From: an uncultured Desulfovibrio sp.
GTDB taxonomy: Bacteria > Desulfobacterota > Desulfovibrionia > Desulfovibrionales > Desulfovibrionaceae
Direction of reading: 5' to 3'
Assembly (NCBI RefSeq): GCF_949282365.1
Contig: NZ_CASDOY010000019.1
Coordinates: 1 to 30,856, forward strand
DNA: 30,856 nucleotides
The notes beneath the pieces were generated by a model. That model was not told the DNA's origin. It searched no databases and saw only the letters and a program-made list of their open reading frames with translations. A program made the translations under genes and the position numbers. Positions 15,186 to 22,958 of the stretch are shown here, in pieces (the first letter of the stretch is position 1; the number at the start of each line of letters is the position of its first letter).

Positions 15186-15214
15186 CACATACAATGCGCG
15201 GGCGCGCTTGTCAA
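15186..15214 (-). promoter_or_regulatory. Sigma70 promoter of rpsL-rpsG-fusA
   Basis: On the minus strand a perfect TTGACA -35 box (15209-15214) is followed after exactly 17 bp by TATGTG (15186-15191). A transcript would start about 60 bases before the rpsL ATG. The -35 match is full and the -10 match is partial. Confidence 0.65.
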
Positions 15215-15412
15215 GCCCCGGCCGCAACTTTGGGCGGGCGCGGTACGGCGGGCCCGTGGCGGGCGGGCGCTCCGGGAGCCTGCGGGACCGGGCCGCTCCC
15301 TCCGGCCCGCTGTTGTCCCGTCCTCTCCCGCTCCGGGGCGCACGGGCGGGCGGTGTCCCGGGGGCGGCACGGGCCTGTCTTCCCCGGCCCGCACGGTGGC
15401 CGCGGCTGATGC

Positions 15413-15437
15413 GCGGCGTCCTGCGGCCCGTGTGGCG
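15413..15437 (+). repeat. 25-bp direct repeat, first copy
   Basis: The unit begins GCGGCGTCCTGCGG and ends GTGTGGCG. It matches the copy at 15476-15500 except at one position (C at 15427, T at 15490). Confidence 0.75.
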
Positions 15438-15475
15438 GCAGGGATGCAGCCGCTCTTGAACAGGGCCGTGTCTTT

Positions 15476-15500
15476 GCGGCGTCCTGCGGTCCGTGTGGCG
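15476..15500 (+). repeat. 25-bp direct repeat, second copy
   Basis: This is the second copy of the unit, 63 bp from the first. The flanks are unrelated, so it is a discrete repeat and not a longer tandem. Confidence 0.75.
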
Positions 15501-15740
15501 ATGGGGCCGGTATCGCGCGGAGGCCCGTACGCAGGAGCGCGGGCCAGGGAAGGCCGCAGCGCCCTGCCTGCACGGCAGCCGTGCCCGGCACCGCCGGCAA
15601 GGGCCATGATGCGCCATGCGGGGCCGGACGTGGTCTATTTAAGGATGCGACAGCGCCCGCAGGAGCGCGGGTAGGACGGGGGCGGACAGAGAAGGGGAGG
15701 GCCCGTCCCTCCTCCGCGTGTACGGCCGCCGTCCATGTGC

Positions 15741-15776
15741 AAAAAAACAGGCCCCGCCGGATGCGGCGGAGCCTGT
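15741..15776 (-). terminator. Rho-independent terminator of htpG
   Basis: A 12-bp stem with one mismatch (15747-15758 with 15765-15776) and loop GGATGC is followed on the minus strand by seven Ts (15741-15747). It starts about 35 bp after the htpG stop. The + strand side also ends in GTTTTT, so it may work both ways. Confidence 0.88.
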
Positions 15777-15810
15777 CGTTTTTCAGGCAGGGGAGCGCGG
15801 CGGGGCCGGG

Positions 15811-17742
15811 CTACAGCTTTTTGACTTCCACATACCAGGCCGCGGCCTGCTCCAGCAGATGGCTGCTGCGGCCGGCCAGCATCTGGGCGTCGCGCAGGTA
15901 GCCTTCCTGCAGCATGCAGGCGTCAAAGAGGTTCTCCACCATGCCGGCCAGGGTCTTGTCCTGGGGATCGGCCTTGAACATCTTGAGCAGGCTGCGCAGC
16001 AGCACATGGTCGCGGTTGACTTCCAGCACCTTGACGGGCAGGGAGTCGTCCTTCTGCATGGCGCGCATGAGTTTTTCCATGGACGAGGTCACGCCGTCGG
16101 GCGAGACCAGCACGGCCGGGCTGCCGGCCAGACGGTGGGAGACGCGCACCTCGGTCACGCGCTCGCCCAGGATCTCCTTGATGCGTTCCAGCAGCCTGTC
16201 GAAGCTGGCGTTGTCGTCATCGGAGAGGGGAGCGGCGGCGGGCTTTTCGCTGTCGGCCTTGTCGGCGAAGGCGTCCAGGGCGTCGTCGGCCGCGTTCTCG
16301 ATGGCCTTGAAGTCCCAGTCCTTGTATTTGCCCATGCCTTCCATGACGAATTCGTCCACGGGCTCGTAGAGGAAGAGCACTTCGATGCCCTTGCGGGTGA
16401 AGCGTTCCAGATGCGGGCTCAGGCGGGCGGCTTCGCGGTTGGGCGCGGAGACGTACCAGAAGGTCTTTTGGCCTTCGGGCGCGCGGGCCATGTATTCGTC
16501 CAGGCTGCACAGGGCCTCGCCGTCGTCCAGGGCCGAGGTGTTGAAGCGCAGCAGGCCGGCGATGCGTTCGCGGTTGGCGAAGTCCTGGTAGGAGAGCTTG
16601 AAGATGCGGCCGTGCAGGCGCCAGAAGGCGGCGTATTTGTCCGCGTCACTGGCGGCCAGCTTTTCCAGATGGCCCAGGGTCTGCTTGATGATGGTCTGGT
16701 TGATCTTGCGCAGGACCACGTTCTCCTGCAGGGTCTCGCGGGAGATGTTGAGCGGCAGGTCCTCGGTGTCCACCACGCCCTTGAGGAAGGCCAGCCAGTC
16801 GGGGATCAGCTCCTTGTTGCGGTGCTGGATGAGCACGCGGCTGGCGTAGAGGTCCAGGCCCCAGAAATCGCGGTCCAGGCCGAAGAGGTCCTGGCGCACG
16901 TCGGGGATGTAGAGCAGGGCGTTGAACTGTACGGGCGCGTCCACGGAGATGTGCAGCACGTCCAGCGGGGCCTTGGGGTCGTAGGTCAGGGCCTGGTAGA
17001 AGGCGTCGTACTGCTCCCGGGTCACGGAAGACTTGGGCTCGCGCCACAGGGCGGGCTGGGTGTTGACCTGCTCGCCGTCCACCAGCACGGGGAAGGGCAC
17101 GAAGGCCGAATGCTTGCGGATGACGGATTCCACGCGGAATTTTTCCAGGAATTCCGCGGCGTCCTCCTTGAGATGGGCCACGATGCGCGTGCCGCGCTGC
17201 GGGGCGTCGTCGCCGGCCGGGGCCACGCTGTAGGTGCCCAGGCCGTCGCTGGTCCAGGTGGCGGCGCCGTCGTCGTCGCCAAAGGCCGGACGCGAGGTCA
17301 CGTCCACCCTGTCGGCCACCATGAAGACCGAATAGAAGCCCACGCCGAAGCGGCCGATGATGTTGGCGGCATCGGCCTTTTCACCGTCGGCCCTGGTTTC
17401 CTCGGCGGCCAGCTGGGCGCGGAAGGCCTCGGTGCCGGACTTGGCGATGGTGCCCAGGTTCTCGGCCAGCTCGGCGGCGGTCATGCCCATGCCGGTATCG
17501 CTGACGGTGAGGGTCCTGGCGTCCTTGTCCAGCGTGATGCGGATCTCCAGGGGCAGGTCGTCATGGCGCGGGCTTTCGCCCCGGTTGCTGCGGAAGCGCA
17601 GCTTGTCCAGGGCGTCGGAAGCGTTGGAGATGAGTTCGCGGAGGAAGATCTCGCGATTGGTGTAGAGGGAATTGGTGAGTATGCTCAGAACCTTGCGCAC
17701 TTCGGCGCGAAATTCACAGGATTGGGCCGCGGTTTCCGGCAT
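15811..17742 (-). CDS. htpG: Chaperone protein HtpG (bacterial Hsp90)
   Basis: HtpG is an ATP-driven dimeric cytosolic chaperone that remodels client proteins, often with DnaK. The 643-residue length is normal. The N-terminal GHKL ATPase motifs are intact: RELISNASDALDKLR, SDTGMGM and NLGTIAKSGT, plus the GRFGVGFYSVFMVAD block. The middle domain has the conserved SREXLQ-type arginine segment (NISRETLQEN). The C-terminal dimerisation region is complete and, as in bacteria, has no MEEVD tail. The ATG at 17742 is chosen over an in-frame TTG three codons earlier because GGAGG lies 9 bp upstream of the ATG and would directly abut the TTG. It is divergent from cydAB. A CTTGACG element upstream could be part of a heat-shock or vegetative promoter, but no matching -10 box is convincing. 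Confidence 0.97.
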   Translation of the reverse strand: MPETAAQSCEFRAEVRKVLSILTNSLYTNREIFLRELISNASDALDKLRFRSNRGESPRHDDLPLEIRITLDKDARTLTVSDTGMGMTAAELAENLGTIAKSGTEAFRAQLAAEETRADGEKADAANIIGRFGVGFYSVFMVADRVDVTSRPAFGDDDGAATWTSDGLGTYSVAPAGDDAPQRGTRIVAHLKEDAAEFLEKFRVESVIRKHSAFVPFPVLVDGEQVNTQPALWREPKSSVTREQYDAFYQALTYDPKAPLDVLHISVDAPVQFNALLYIPDVRQDLFGLDRDFWGLDLYASRVLIQHRNKELIPDWLAFLKGVVDTEDLPLNISRETLQENVVLRKINQTIIKQTLGHLEKLAASDADKYAAFWRLHGRIFKLSYQDFANRERIAGLLRFNTSALDDGEALCSLDEYMARAPEGQKTFWYVSAPNREAARLSPHLERFTRKGIEVLFLYEPVDEFVMEGMGKYKDWDFKAIENAADDALDAFADKADSEKPAAAPLSDDDNASFDRLLERIKEILGERVTEVRVSHRLAGSPAVLVSPDGVTSSMEKLMRAMQKDDSLPVKVLEVNRDHVLLRSLLKMFKADPQDKTLAGMVENLFDACMLQEGYLRDAQMLAGRSSHLLEQAAAWYVEVKKL

Positions 17743-17828
17743 GATGAACAACCTCCATGGATTCTTGCTGGGGAATAAGTAATCTTTCCCAATCAGCCGT
17801 CAAGGCCTTGCGGGCCGCAAACTTGGGC

Positions 17829-17857
17829 TTGCTTTTCGCTAAGGATAACGCTATGCA
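17829..17857 (+). promoter_or_regulatory. Weak candidate promoter for cydAB
   Basis: TTGCTT (17829-17834) and TATGCA (17852-17857) are 17 bp apart and 25 bp upstream of the cydA start. The match is modest and no redox-regulator operator (such as an FNR or Rex dyad) was recognised nearby. Confidence 0.3.
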
Positions 17858-17881
17858 GGACGCGCCATAAGGAGGACGATC

Positions 17882-19195
17882 ATGGATGATGTCATTCTGC
17901 TTTCACGGCTGCAATTCGCCGTGGCTGTTTTCTTCCACTTCATCTTCGTGCCGCTGACGCTGGGCCTGTCCCTGCTCATCGCCCTGATGGAGACCCGCTA
18001 TGTGCGCACCGGCGACGAGGTCTGGCGCAAGCATGCCAAGTTCTGGGGCAAACTTTTCATCATCAACTTCACCCTGGGCGTGGTGACCGGCATCACCCTG
18101 GAATTCCAGTTCGGCACCAACTGGTCCCGTTATTCCGAATATGTGGGCGACATCTTCGGCGCCCTGCTGGCCATCGAAGCCACGGTGGCCTTCTTCCTGG
18201 AATCCACCTTCCTGGCGGTCTGGCACTTCGGCTGGCACCGCGTAGGTAAGAAGACCCATTTGCTGGCCATCTGGCTGGTGGTGCTGGCCGGCAACCTGTC
18301 CGCCCTGTGGATCATCCTGGCCAACGGCTTCATGCAGAACCCGCTGGGCTATGTGATCCAGAACGGCCGCGCCGAGCTGGCCGACTTCATGGCCGTGGTC
18401 ACCAACCCCTACGCCTGGGGCATGTACGCCCACACCCTGCTCTCGGCCTGGACGCTGTCCTGTTTCTTCGTGCTGGGCGTTTCCTCCTGGCATTTGCTGC
18501 GCAAGAGCAATGTGGAGTTCTTCCGCCGTTCCTTCCGCATGACCGCGCCCATCTGCCTGGTGCTGACCCTGGCCCTGGCCCTGAGCGGCGACATCCAGGG
18601 CAAGACCGTGGCCGCCCTGCAGCCCGCCAAGCTGGCCGCCATGGAATCCCACTGGGAGACCACCAGGAACGCTCCCTTCTATCTGGCCGTGGTGCCGGAC
18701 GAAGCCAACGAGACCAACTCCGTGGAAGCCATCGGCATCCCCGGCCTGCTGAGCTGGATCTCCTACGGCGATGCCGATGCCGAAGTGAAGGGCCTCAAGG
18801 ACTTCGCCAAGGAAGACCGCCCGCCGGTCACGCCCGTGTTCTGGGGCTTCCGCGCCATGATCTTCTTCGGCGTGATCTTCCTGGCCCTGGCTGCCTGGGC
18901 CACCTGGCAGCGTAACCGCGACGAGGTCGATCCCAGGCTCATGCGCGCCCTGGTCTGGTGCATCCCGCTGCCCTACATCAGCATCGCCATGGGCTGGCTG
19001 GTGGCGGAAATGGGCCGCCAGCCCTGGATCGTCTACGGCCTGATGCGCACCAGCGACGCCGTGTCGCCCGTGCCCGCCGGGCATGTGTCCACGTCGCTGC
19101 TGGCCTTCATCATCGTTTACGGCGTACTGGGCCTCCTGGATATCTTCCTGCTGCGCAAGTACGCCATCATGGGCCCGCAGGGGCAGGAGGACTAA
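17882..19195 (+). CDS. cydA: Cytochrome bd quinol oxidase subunit I
   Basis: CydA binds hemes b558, b595 and d and oxidises quinol while reducing O2 to water in the inner membrane. In a sulfate reducer it serves oxygen defence and limited microaerobic respiration. The 437-residue product has about nine membrane helices. The heme ligands are in place: His19 (in FFHFIFVPLT), His184 (in YAHTLLSAW) and Met377 (in EMGRQPW). The proton-path acids Glu99 and Glu107 are present in LAIEATVAFFLEST. The Q-loop between about residues 235 and 315 is of the short type; the long E. coli insertion is absent. The ribosome site AAGGAGG precedes the ATG. cydB follows after 3 bp. Confidence 0.97.
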   Translation: MDDVILLSRLQFAVAVFFHFIFVPLTLGLSLLIALMETRYVRTGDEVWRKHAKFWGKLFIINFTLGVVTGITLEFQFGTNWSRYSEYVGDIFGALLAIEATVAFFLESTFLAVWHFGWHRVGKKTHLLAIWLVVLAGNLSALWIILANGFMQNPLGYVIQNGRAELADFMAVVTNPYAWGMYAHTLLSAWTLSCFFVLGVSSWHLLRKSNVEFFRRSFRMTAPICLVLTLALALSGDIQGKTVAALQPAKLAAMESHWETTRNAPFYLAVVPDEANETNSVEAIGIPGLLSWISYGDADAEVKGLKDFAKEDRPPVTPVFWGFRAMIFFGVIFLALAAWATWQRNRDEVDPRLMRALVWCIPLPYISIAMGWLVAEMGRQPWIVYGLMRTSDAVSPVPAGHVSTSLLAFIIVYGVLGLLDIFLLRKYAIMGPQGQED

Positions 19196-19198
19196 GTC

Positions 19199-20233
19199 AT
19201 GCTGGAAACCTTGCAAGTCATCTGGTTCATCCTTTGGGCCCTGCTCTGGGCCGTGTACTTCGTCCTGGACGGCTTCGACCTGGGCCTGGGCAGCCTGCTG
19301 CCCTTCATCGGCAGCAATGAGGAAGAACGCCGCATCATGTACAACGCGGCCGGTCCCTTCTGGGACGGCAACGAAGTCTGGCTGATCTCCGCCGGCGGCG
19401 TGACCTTCGCGGCCTTCCCCAAGGTCTATGCCGTGATGTTCAGCGCGCTCTACGCGCCCCTGCTGATCCTGCTCTTCGCCCTGATCTTCCGCGCCGTGTC
19501 TTTCGAGTTCCGCGGCAAGGTGGAAAGCGGCGTCTGGCGCGGCTTCTGGGACCTGATCCACTTCCTGTCCAACCTGGTGCCCGCCGTGCTGCTGGGCGTG
19601 ACCTTCGCCAACCTGTTCATGGGCATCCCCATCGACGGCGAGGGCGTGTTCCACGGCAGCCTCATGGGCCTGGTCAACGGTTACGGCGTGGCCGGGGCCA
19701 TCTTCTTCCTGGTCATGTTCATGCTGCACGGCTCCCTGTGGCTGGCCATCAAGAGCCAGGGCGAACTGCAGACCCGCGCCGTGGCCAGCGCCACCATGCT
19801 CTGGCCCGTGATGCTCATCCTGCTGCTGGCCTTCCTGGTGCTGACCTTCTTCAACACCGACCTGTTCAGCAATTACTGGAGCAATCCGCTGCTGCTCCTG
19901 CTGCCCGTGCTGGCCCTGGCCGGTCTGGTGGGCGTGCGCTGCATGCTGCAGCGCGGCCAGCTGTGGAAGGCCTGGATGTGCAGCGCCGTGTACATCGTCG
20001 GCGTGACCTTCTTCGGCGTCATGGGCATGTTCCCGCGCATGCTCATCTCGTCCATCGATCCCAACGCCACCCTGACGGCCTTCAACGCCTCCTCCACCGA
20101 GCTGACCCTCAAGATCATGCTGGTAGTGGCCCTGGTCATGGTGCCCATCGTGCTGCTGTACCAGTTCTGGGTCTACCGCCTGTTCTCGCACAGCCTGAGC
20201 GCCGAGGACCTGCACGACGACCACGCCTACTAG
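19199..20233 (+). CDS. cydB: Cytochrome bd quinol oxidase subunit II
   Basis: CydB is the structural partner of CydA in the bd oxidase. The 344-residue length and about eight to nine membrane segments fit the family. The signature stretch YFVLDGFDLGLGSLLPF and the GPFWDGNEVWLISAGG block are both intact; the latter holds the conserved Trp-Asp-Gly-Asn-Glu motif. The ribosome site GGAGG lies in the last codons of cydA, so translation is probably coupled. A clear terminator follows. No cydX-like small ORF or cydDC genes are seen in the window. Confidence 0.97.
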   Translation: MLETLQVIWFILWALLWAVYFVLDGFDLGLGSLLPFIGSNEEERRIMYNAAGPFWDGNEVWLISAGGVTFAAFPKVYAVMFSALYAPLLILLFALIFRAVSFEFRGKVESGVWRGFWDLIHFLSNLVPAVLLGVTFANLFMGIPIDGEGVFHGSLMGLVNGYGVAGAIFFLVMFMLHGSLWLAIKSQGELQTRAVASATMLWPVMLILLLAFLVLTFFNTDLFSNYWSNPLLLLLPVLALAGLVGVRCMLQRGQLWKAWMCSAVYIVGVTFFGVMGMFPRMLISSIDPNATLTAFNASSTELTLKIMLVVALVMVPIVLLYQFWVYRLFSHSLSAEDLHDDHAY

Positions 20234-20256
20234 CGGCGACGGTCCTCCGTCTTCCA

Positions 20257-20298
20257 GGCCCGGCAGACAGGCAGACGCCCTGTCCGCCGGGCCTTTTT
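20257..20298 (+). terminator. Rho-independent terminator of cydAB
   Basis: GGCCCGGC (20257-20264) pairs with GCCGGGCC (20286-20293), with a further GACAGG/CCTGTC inner stem and one mismatch between. Five Ts follow (20294-20298). Confidence 0.9.
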
Positions 20299-20513
20299 CA
20301 TGCTCCGTGCCGGGTCGCGCCGGGCAGACGGCAGACTGCGTGCAGCCGGGGAGGTCATCCGCCGCTCTCGCAGCGGGAAGGCGGCCCGCGCCGCGGCGGC
20401 GGGCGGGGAGCGGCAGGACAGGGGAGCCGGGGCTGCGCCCCGCCGTCATGCGGGCGGGATATTTGCTTTTGCGCCGCATATCCGGGAAGATGACGGGACA
20501 AAGCGGAGGCCGC

Positions 20514-20951
20514 ATGAAGACGAAGATAGACGCCACGGACGTGAGGATCGTCGAAGAACTCAGGAAGAACGCGCGCATCACCATGAAGGAGCTGGGCGCG
20601 CGGGTCTTCCTCACCGGGCAGGCCGTCAGGAACAGGGTGGAACGGCTGGAGGACATGGGCGTCCTCCGGCGCTACACCGTCAACGTCGACTGTCCTGTCT
20701 TCGGCTACAAGGTCCATGCCGTCATCAGGGCGCAGCCCGGGGCAGGCGGCGCGGATGCCCTGAAGGCCTGCTGCCGCAAGGAGGGCAGGCGCACCATCCA
20801 CTGTTACCGGACCACGGGCGACAACCTGTATTTCCTCGACATGTATTTCCAGGACATGGTCGCGCTGGAAGCCTTTTTGGCCGAGCTCGAGCCCTGGTGC
20901 GCGTATGAGCTGCATGTGGTCATCCGGGAAGCGGAAGACCTGGCGGGATGA
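20514..20951 (+). CDS. Lrp/AsnC-family transcriptional regulator
   Basis: The 145-residue length fits this family of DNA-binding regulators that sense amino acids or related ligands. Residues about 7-55 form the winged helix-turn-helix: DVRIVEELRKNARITMKELG, then a recognition helix GQAVRNRVERLEDMGV and the RRYTVNVD wing. Residues about 60-140 look like the RAM ligand/oligomerisation domain, although the usual glycine-rich turn is replaced by GAGGADALKACC, and two adjacent Cys residues occur there (CCRKEG). The ATG at 20514 is set by GGAGG at 20505-20509; the longer open frame upstream is low-complexity. It lies after cydAB but behind the terminator, so it is probably transcribed alone. Its target is unknown. 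Arg codons are often AGG, unlike the ribosomal genes. Confidence 0.85.
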   Translation: MKTKIDATDVRIVEELRKNARITMKELGARVFLTGQAVRNRVERLEDMGVLRRYTVNVDCPVFGYKVHAVIRAQPGAGGADALKACCRKEGRRTIHCYRTTGDNLYFLDMYFQDMVALEAFLAELEPWCAYELHVVIREAEDLAG

Positions 20952-21272
20952 GGCCGTCGGGAGGGATGGCGGGGCGGGAGCGCCGTTGCGTGGGCCCGTG
21001 CCGCATGCAGTGCCCCGCCGGAGAGCGGGGGAGCGCGTCTGCATGGGATCCCGGAACGGAAAGGTTGGGGCCCCCGCCGGAGGAGGGGGGAAGGCATGCT
21101 GCCTGTGATGACCGGCGGAGGCCCGATGTGGCGCAGGGGCCGGGACGTGCCCGGGGCGGGGCGGTCCTGCGGCGGCGGGGATGACCGCGGACCGGACGGT
21201 CCCGCCTGCCTTTGCCGCGGCGATGGCCTCCGGCAGAGGGAGGCCCGCGCGGACGGCGCGGCTGCCCTGCGG
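20952..21272. other. Gene-free stretch after the Lrp-type gene
   Basis: No coding frame is convincing. A nested inverted repeat is present: CATGCAG (21004-21010) with CTGCATG (21039-21045), and inside it CCCCGC (21013-21018) with GCGGGG (21025-21030). It lies between two convergent genes and could be a transcript end, but no T run follows. Confidence 0.45.
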
Positions 21273-22058
21273 CTAAAAATGGCAGCTCTGGCCGTCGTCG
21301 GGCATGAGGATGCCGTCCCGGATGCCGCGACGGCGCAGGCACTGGTCCATGCTCTGCCGGGTCAGGGCGGCATGGGCCACGTTGTCCATGTGGCTGACGA
21401 TGACCCGCGCCTGCGGGCAGGCCTCGCGGACCGCCTGGACGTCGGCGTCGTCCATGATCAGGCGGCCCTCGTCGAGCAGTTCGGCCGCGCAGGCGTTGAC
21501 GACGACCACATCGGGACGGAAGCGGCGCAGGCTCCCGGCGACGCCGTCATACCAGATGGTGTCGCCGGCCACATAGAGCGTCTTTTCCCCGGGATGCCGG
21601 AAGACCACGCCACAGGACGGCCCGCAGGGGATGCGGGTGCCGTGGCGTCCGGGCGTCTTGCTGAGGCGGATGCCCGCGAAGTGGGTCTCCTCTCCCAGGA
21701 CTTCCACCCGTGTGAAGCCGGAGCGTTCCAGCACGGCGGCATCTTCCCCGCTCTGCACGAACACGGGCAGGCGCTTGTCCAGCGGCGCGCCCACGCTGCC
21801 GTCGGCGGCCATGTCGATATGGTCGGGATGCACATGGGTCACGATGCAGGCATCGACGCCGCGCAGGATGTCTTCCACCGGCAGGGGCAGGTCGCAAAGG
21901 GGCATGGCCAGATCCAGCTGCTCAGGGCGGCAGCGGAACATGGGATGGTCGCGGAACGTCCCCATGCCGCCCTTGGCTGCCAGCCAGGGATCGGTCAGGA
22001 AGGTCGCGCCGGCGTATTCGATGCGGAGCGTGGCATTGCGTATCTGCTGGATGTTCAT
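21273..22058 (-). CDS. Metallo-beta-lactamase-fold hydrolase (UlaG-like)
   Basis: The 261-residue protein has the metal-binding motif THVHPDHID (74-82), the bridging Asp166 in VAGDTIWYDG and a late His in VIVSHMDNVAH. This is the pattern of UlaG/YcdA-type MBL hydrolases, which cleave lactones or phosphodiesters in the cytoplasm. The N terminus (NATLRIEYAGATFLTDPWL) is the standard first strand pair of this subgroup. The open frame extends further upstream, but the Met at 22058 with GAGAGG 9 bp upstream gives the family length. There is no signal peptide. The substrate is not deducible. It is divergent from the chaperone-effector pair, separated by 435 bp. Confidence 0.88.
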   Translation of the reverse strand: MNIQQIRNATLRIEYAGATFLTDPWLAAKGGMGTFRDHPMFRCRPEQLDLAMPLCDLPLPVEDILRGVDACIVTHVHPDHIDMAADGSVGAPLDKRLPVFVQSGEDAAVLERSGFTRVEVLGEETHFAGIRLSKTPGRHGTRIPCGPSCGVVFRHPGEKTLYVAGDTIWYDGVAGSLRRFRPDVVVVNACAAELLDEGRLIMDDADVQAVREACPQARVIVSHMDNVAHAALTRQSMDQCLRRRGIRDGILMPDDGQSCHF

Positions 22059-22493
22059 GGTTCGGTACCTCTCTGGAGTGTTTTGCGGACGGCCGCGCCG
22101 TCTGTCCACAGGGGAAGGTAGCAGGGCCGCCGGGAGCGGACCAGAAGCCGGGCCAAGAAATACGGGGCCTTTTCTTGAAAAAATCAAGCGGTCGTACGCC
22201 GCAGGGGCCTGTCCGGCAGCTGGCGTGGCCCTGCCCGGCCGGCGGGCCGCGCCACAAGCCTTTTCTCCGGCCGGGCGGCGAAGCGGCTTTCTTTCGGCAC
22301 CGTTTTTGCTTAATATGGAGGTCCCCCCCTGCCGCCAACACCGTCGGCATGCGGCAACGCTTCGCGGCAGGACGGGGACAGCCGGCGGCGGCCCCCGTCC
22401 CCCGTGCTTCCTGCCGTCCCCTGTCCGCTACGGGGCAGGAGCGCGCCGGGCAGGGCGCCGCCGTCAGACCACCTGTTGAACAAGGGAGCCACC
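22059..22493. promoter_or_regulatory. Shared upstream region of the MBL hydrolase and the chaperone-effector pair
   Basis: This gene-free region contains an AT-rich dyad CTTGA-AAAAA-TCAAG (22174-22188) and a TAATAT box (22311-22316) with a poor TTTCTT -35 match (22288-22293) 17 bp upstream. GGACGGGG (22370-22377) can pair with CCCCGTCC (22393-22400) in the presumed leader. The dyad is a candidate operator; the promoter is tentative. Confidence 0.35.
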
Positions 22494-22949
22494 ATGATCA
22501 GCCGAGACCACGCCAACATGCTACTGGAAGGATTTGCCCGCCGGCAGGAGCTCGATCCCCTGCAGCTCGATGACGACAATTACTGTGCCCTGGCCTCGGC
22601 GGATGACCATGTGGTGCATCTGCGTTTCGACGAGGAGCAGGGGACGTTCATCGCTTTCGGCAGCATCGGCACACTTTCCGGCGATGCGGAAGTGGCCCTG
22701 CGCCAGCTGCGGGCCCTGCTCACAGCCAACCTCATGTGGCAGGATACCCGGGGCGCCACCATCACCCTGGCCCCGGAAAGCGATACCGTCCTTTTGCAGC
22801 AGCTGTGGCTGCCCGACCAGGCCACGGAGGAGAAACTGGATGCTTTCCTGCAATCCTTCGCCCTGCTGCTGGATTTCTGGACGCAGCGCTGCGCGGGCCT
22901 GGGCGAGATCGTGATGGAGAGTGAACAGCCCTTTTATGTGAAGGTCTAG
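22494..22949 (+). CDS. Type III secretion chaperone, CesT/SigE-like
   Basis: This 151-residue acidic protein has the layout of class IA secretion chaperones: an N-terminal helix (ISRDHANMLLEGFARRQELD), a run of beta strands (NYCALASADDHVVHLRFDEEQGTFIAFGSIG), then two amphipathic helices with a strand between. Such chaperones form dimers that hold the N terminus of one effector in partly unfolded form before export. The ribosome site GGGAG is 5 bp before the ATG at 22494. The next gene, an SopB/IpgD-type effector, starts 9 bp after the stop, mirroring the sopB-sigE and ipgD-ipgE pairings (there the chaperone follows the effector). The family call is by fold pattern and context, since chaperones have low sequence identity. 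Confidence 0.82.
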   Translation: MISRDHANMLLEGFARRQELDPLQLDDDNYCALASADDHVVHLRFDEEQGTFIAFGSIGTLSGDAEVALRQLRALLTANLMWQDTRGATITLAPESDTVLLQQLWLPDQATEEKLDAFLQSFALLLDFWTQRCAGLGEIVMESEQPFYVKV

Positions 22950-22958
22950 GAGGAGCCC

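Larger units (their letters stand above)
15215..15740. other. Gene-free stretch between htpG and the str operon
   Basis: I see no convincing gene in this very GC-rich segment. Long open frames are present on both strands but have no ribosome sites and low-complexity Arg/Pro/Ala/Gly products. It contains the 25-bp direct repeats and two copies of CGCAGGAGCGCGGG (near 15531 and 15659). Confidence 0.5.

Noticed and set aside
15119..15607. An N-terminal extension of S12 by about 160 residues
   Set aside because: The extension contains the promoter and leader hairpin, is Arg/Pro-rich, and S12 has a fixed start at MPTINQL.
17903..20656. A 917-codon minus-strand open frame over cydAB
   Set aside because: Antisense shadow rich in Gln/His/Gly; both cyd genes on the other strand are unambiguous.
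22059..22187. An N-terminal extension of the MBL hydrolase to 22187
   Set aside because: The added residues are low-complexity and the downstream ATG has a ribosome site and the family start.
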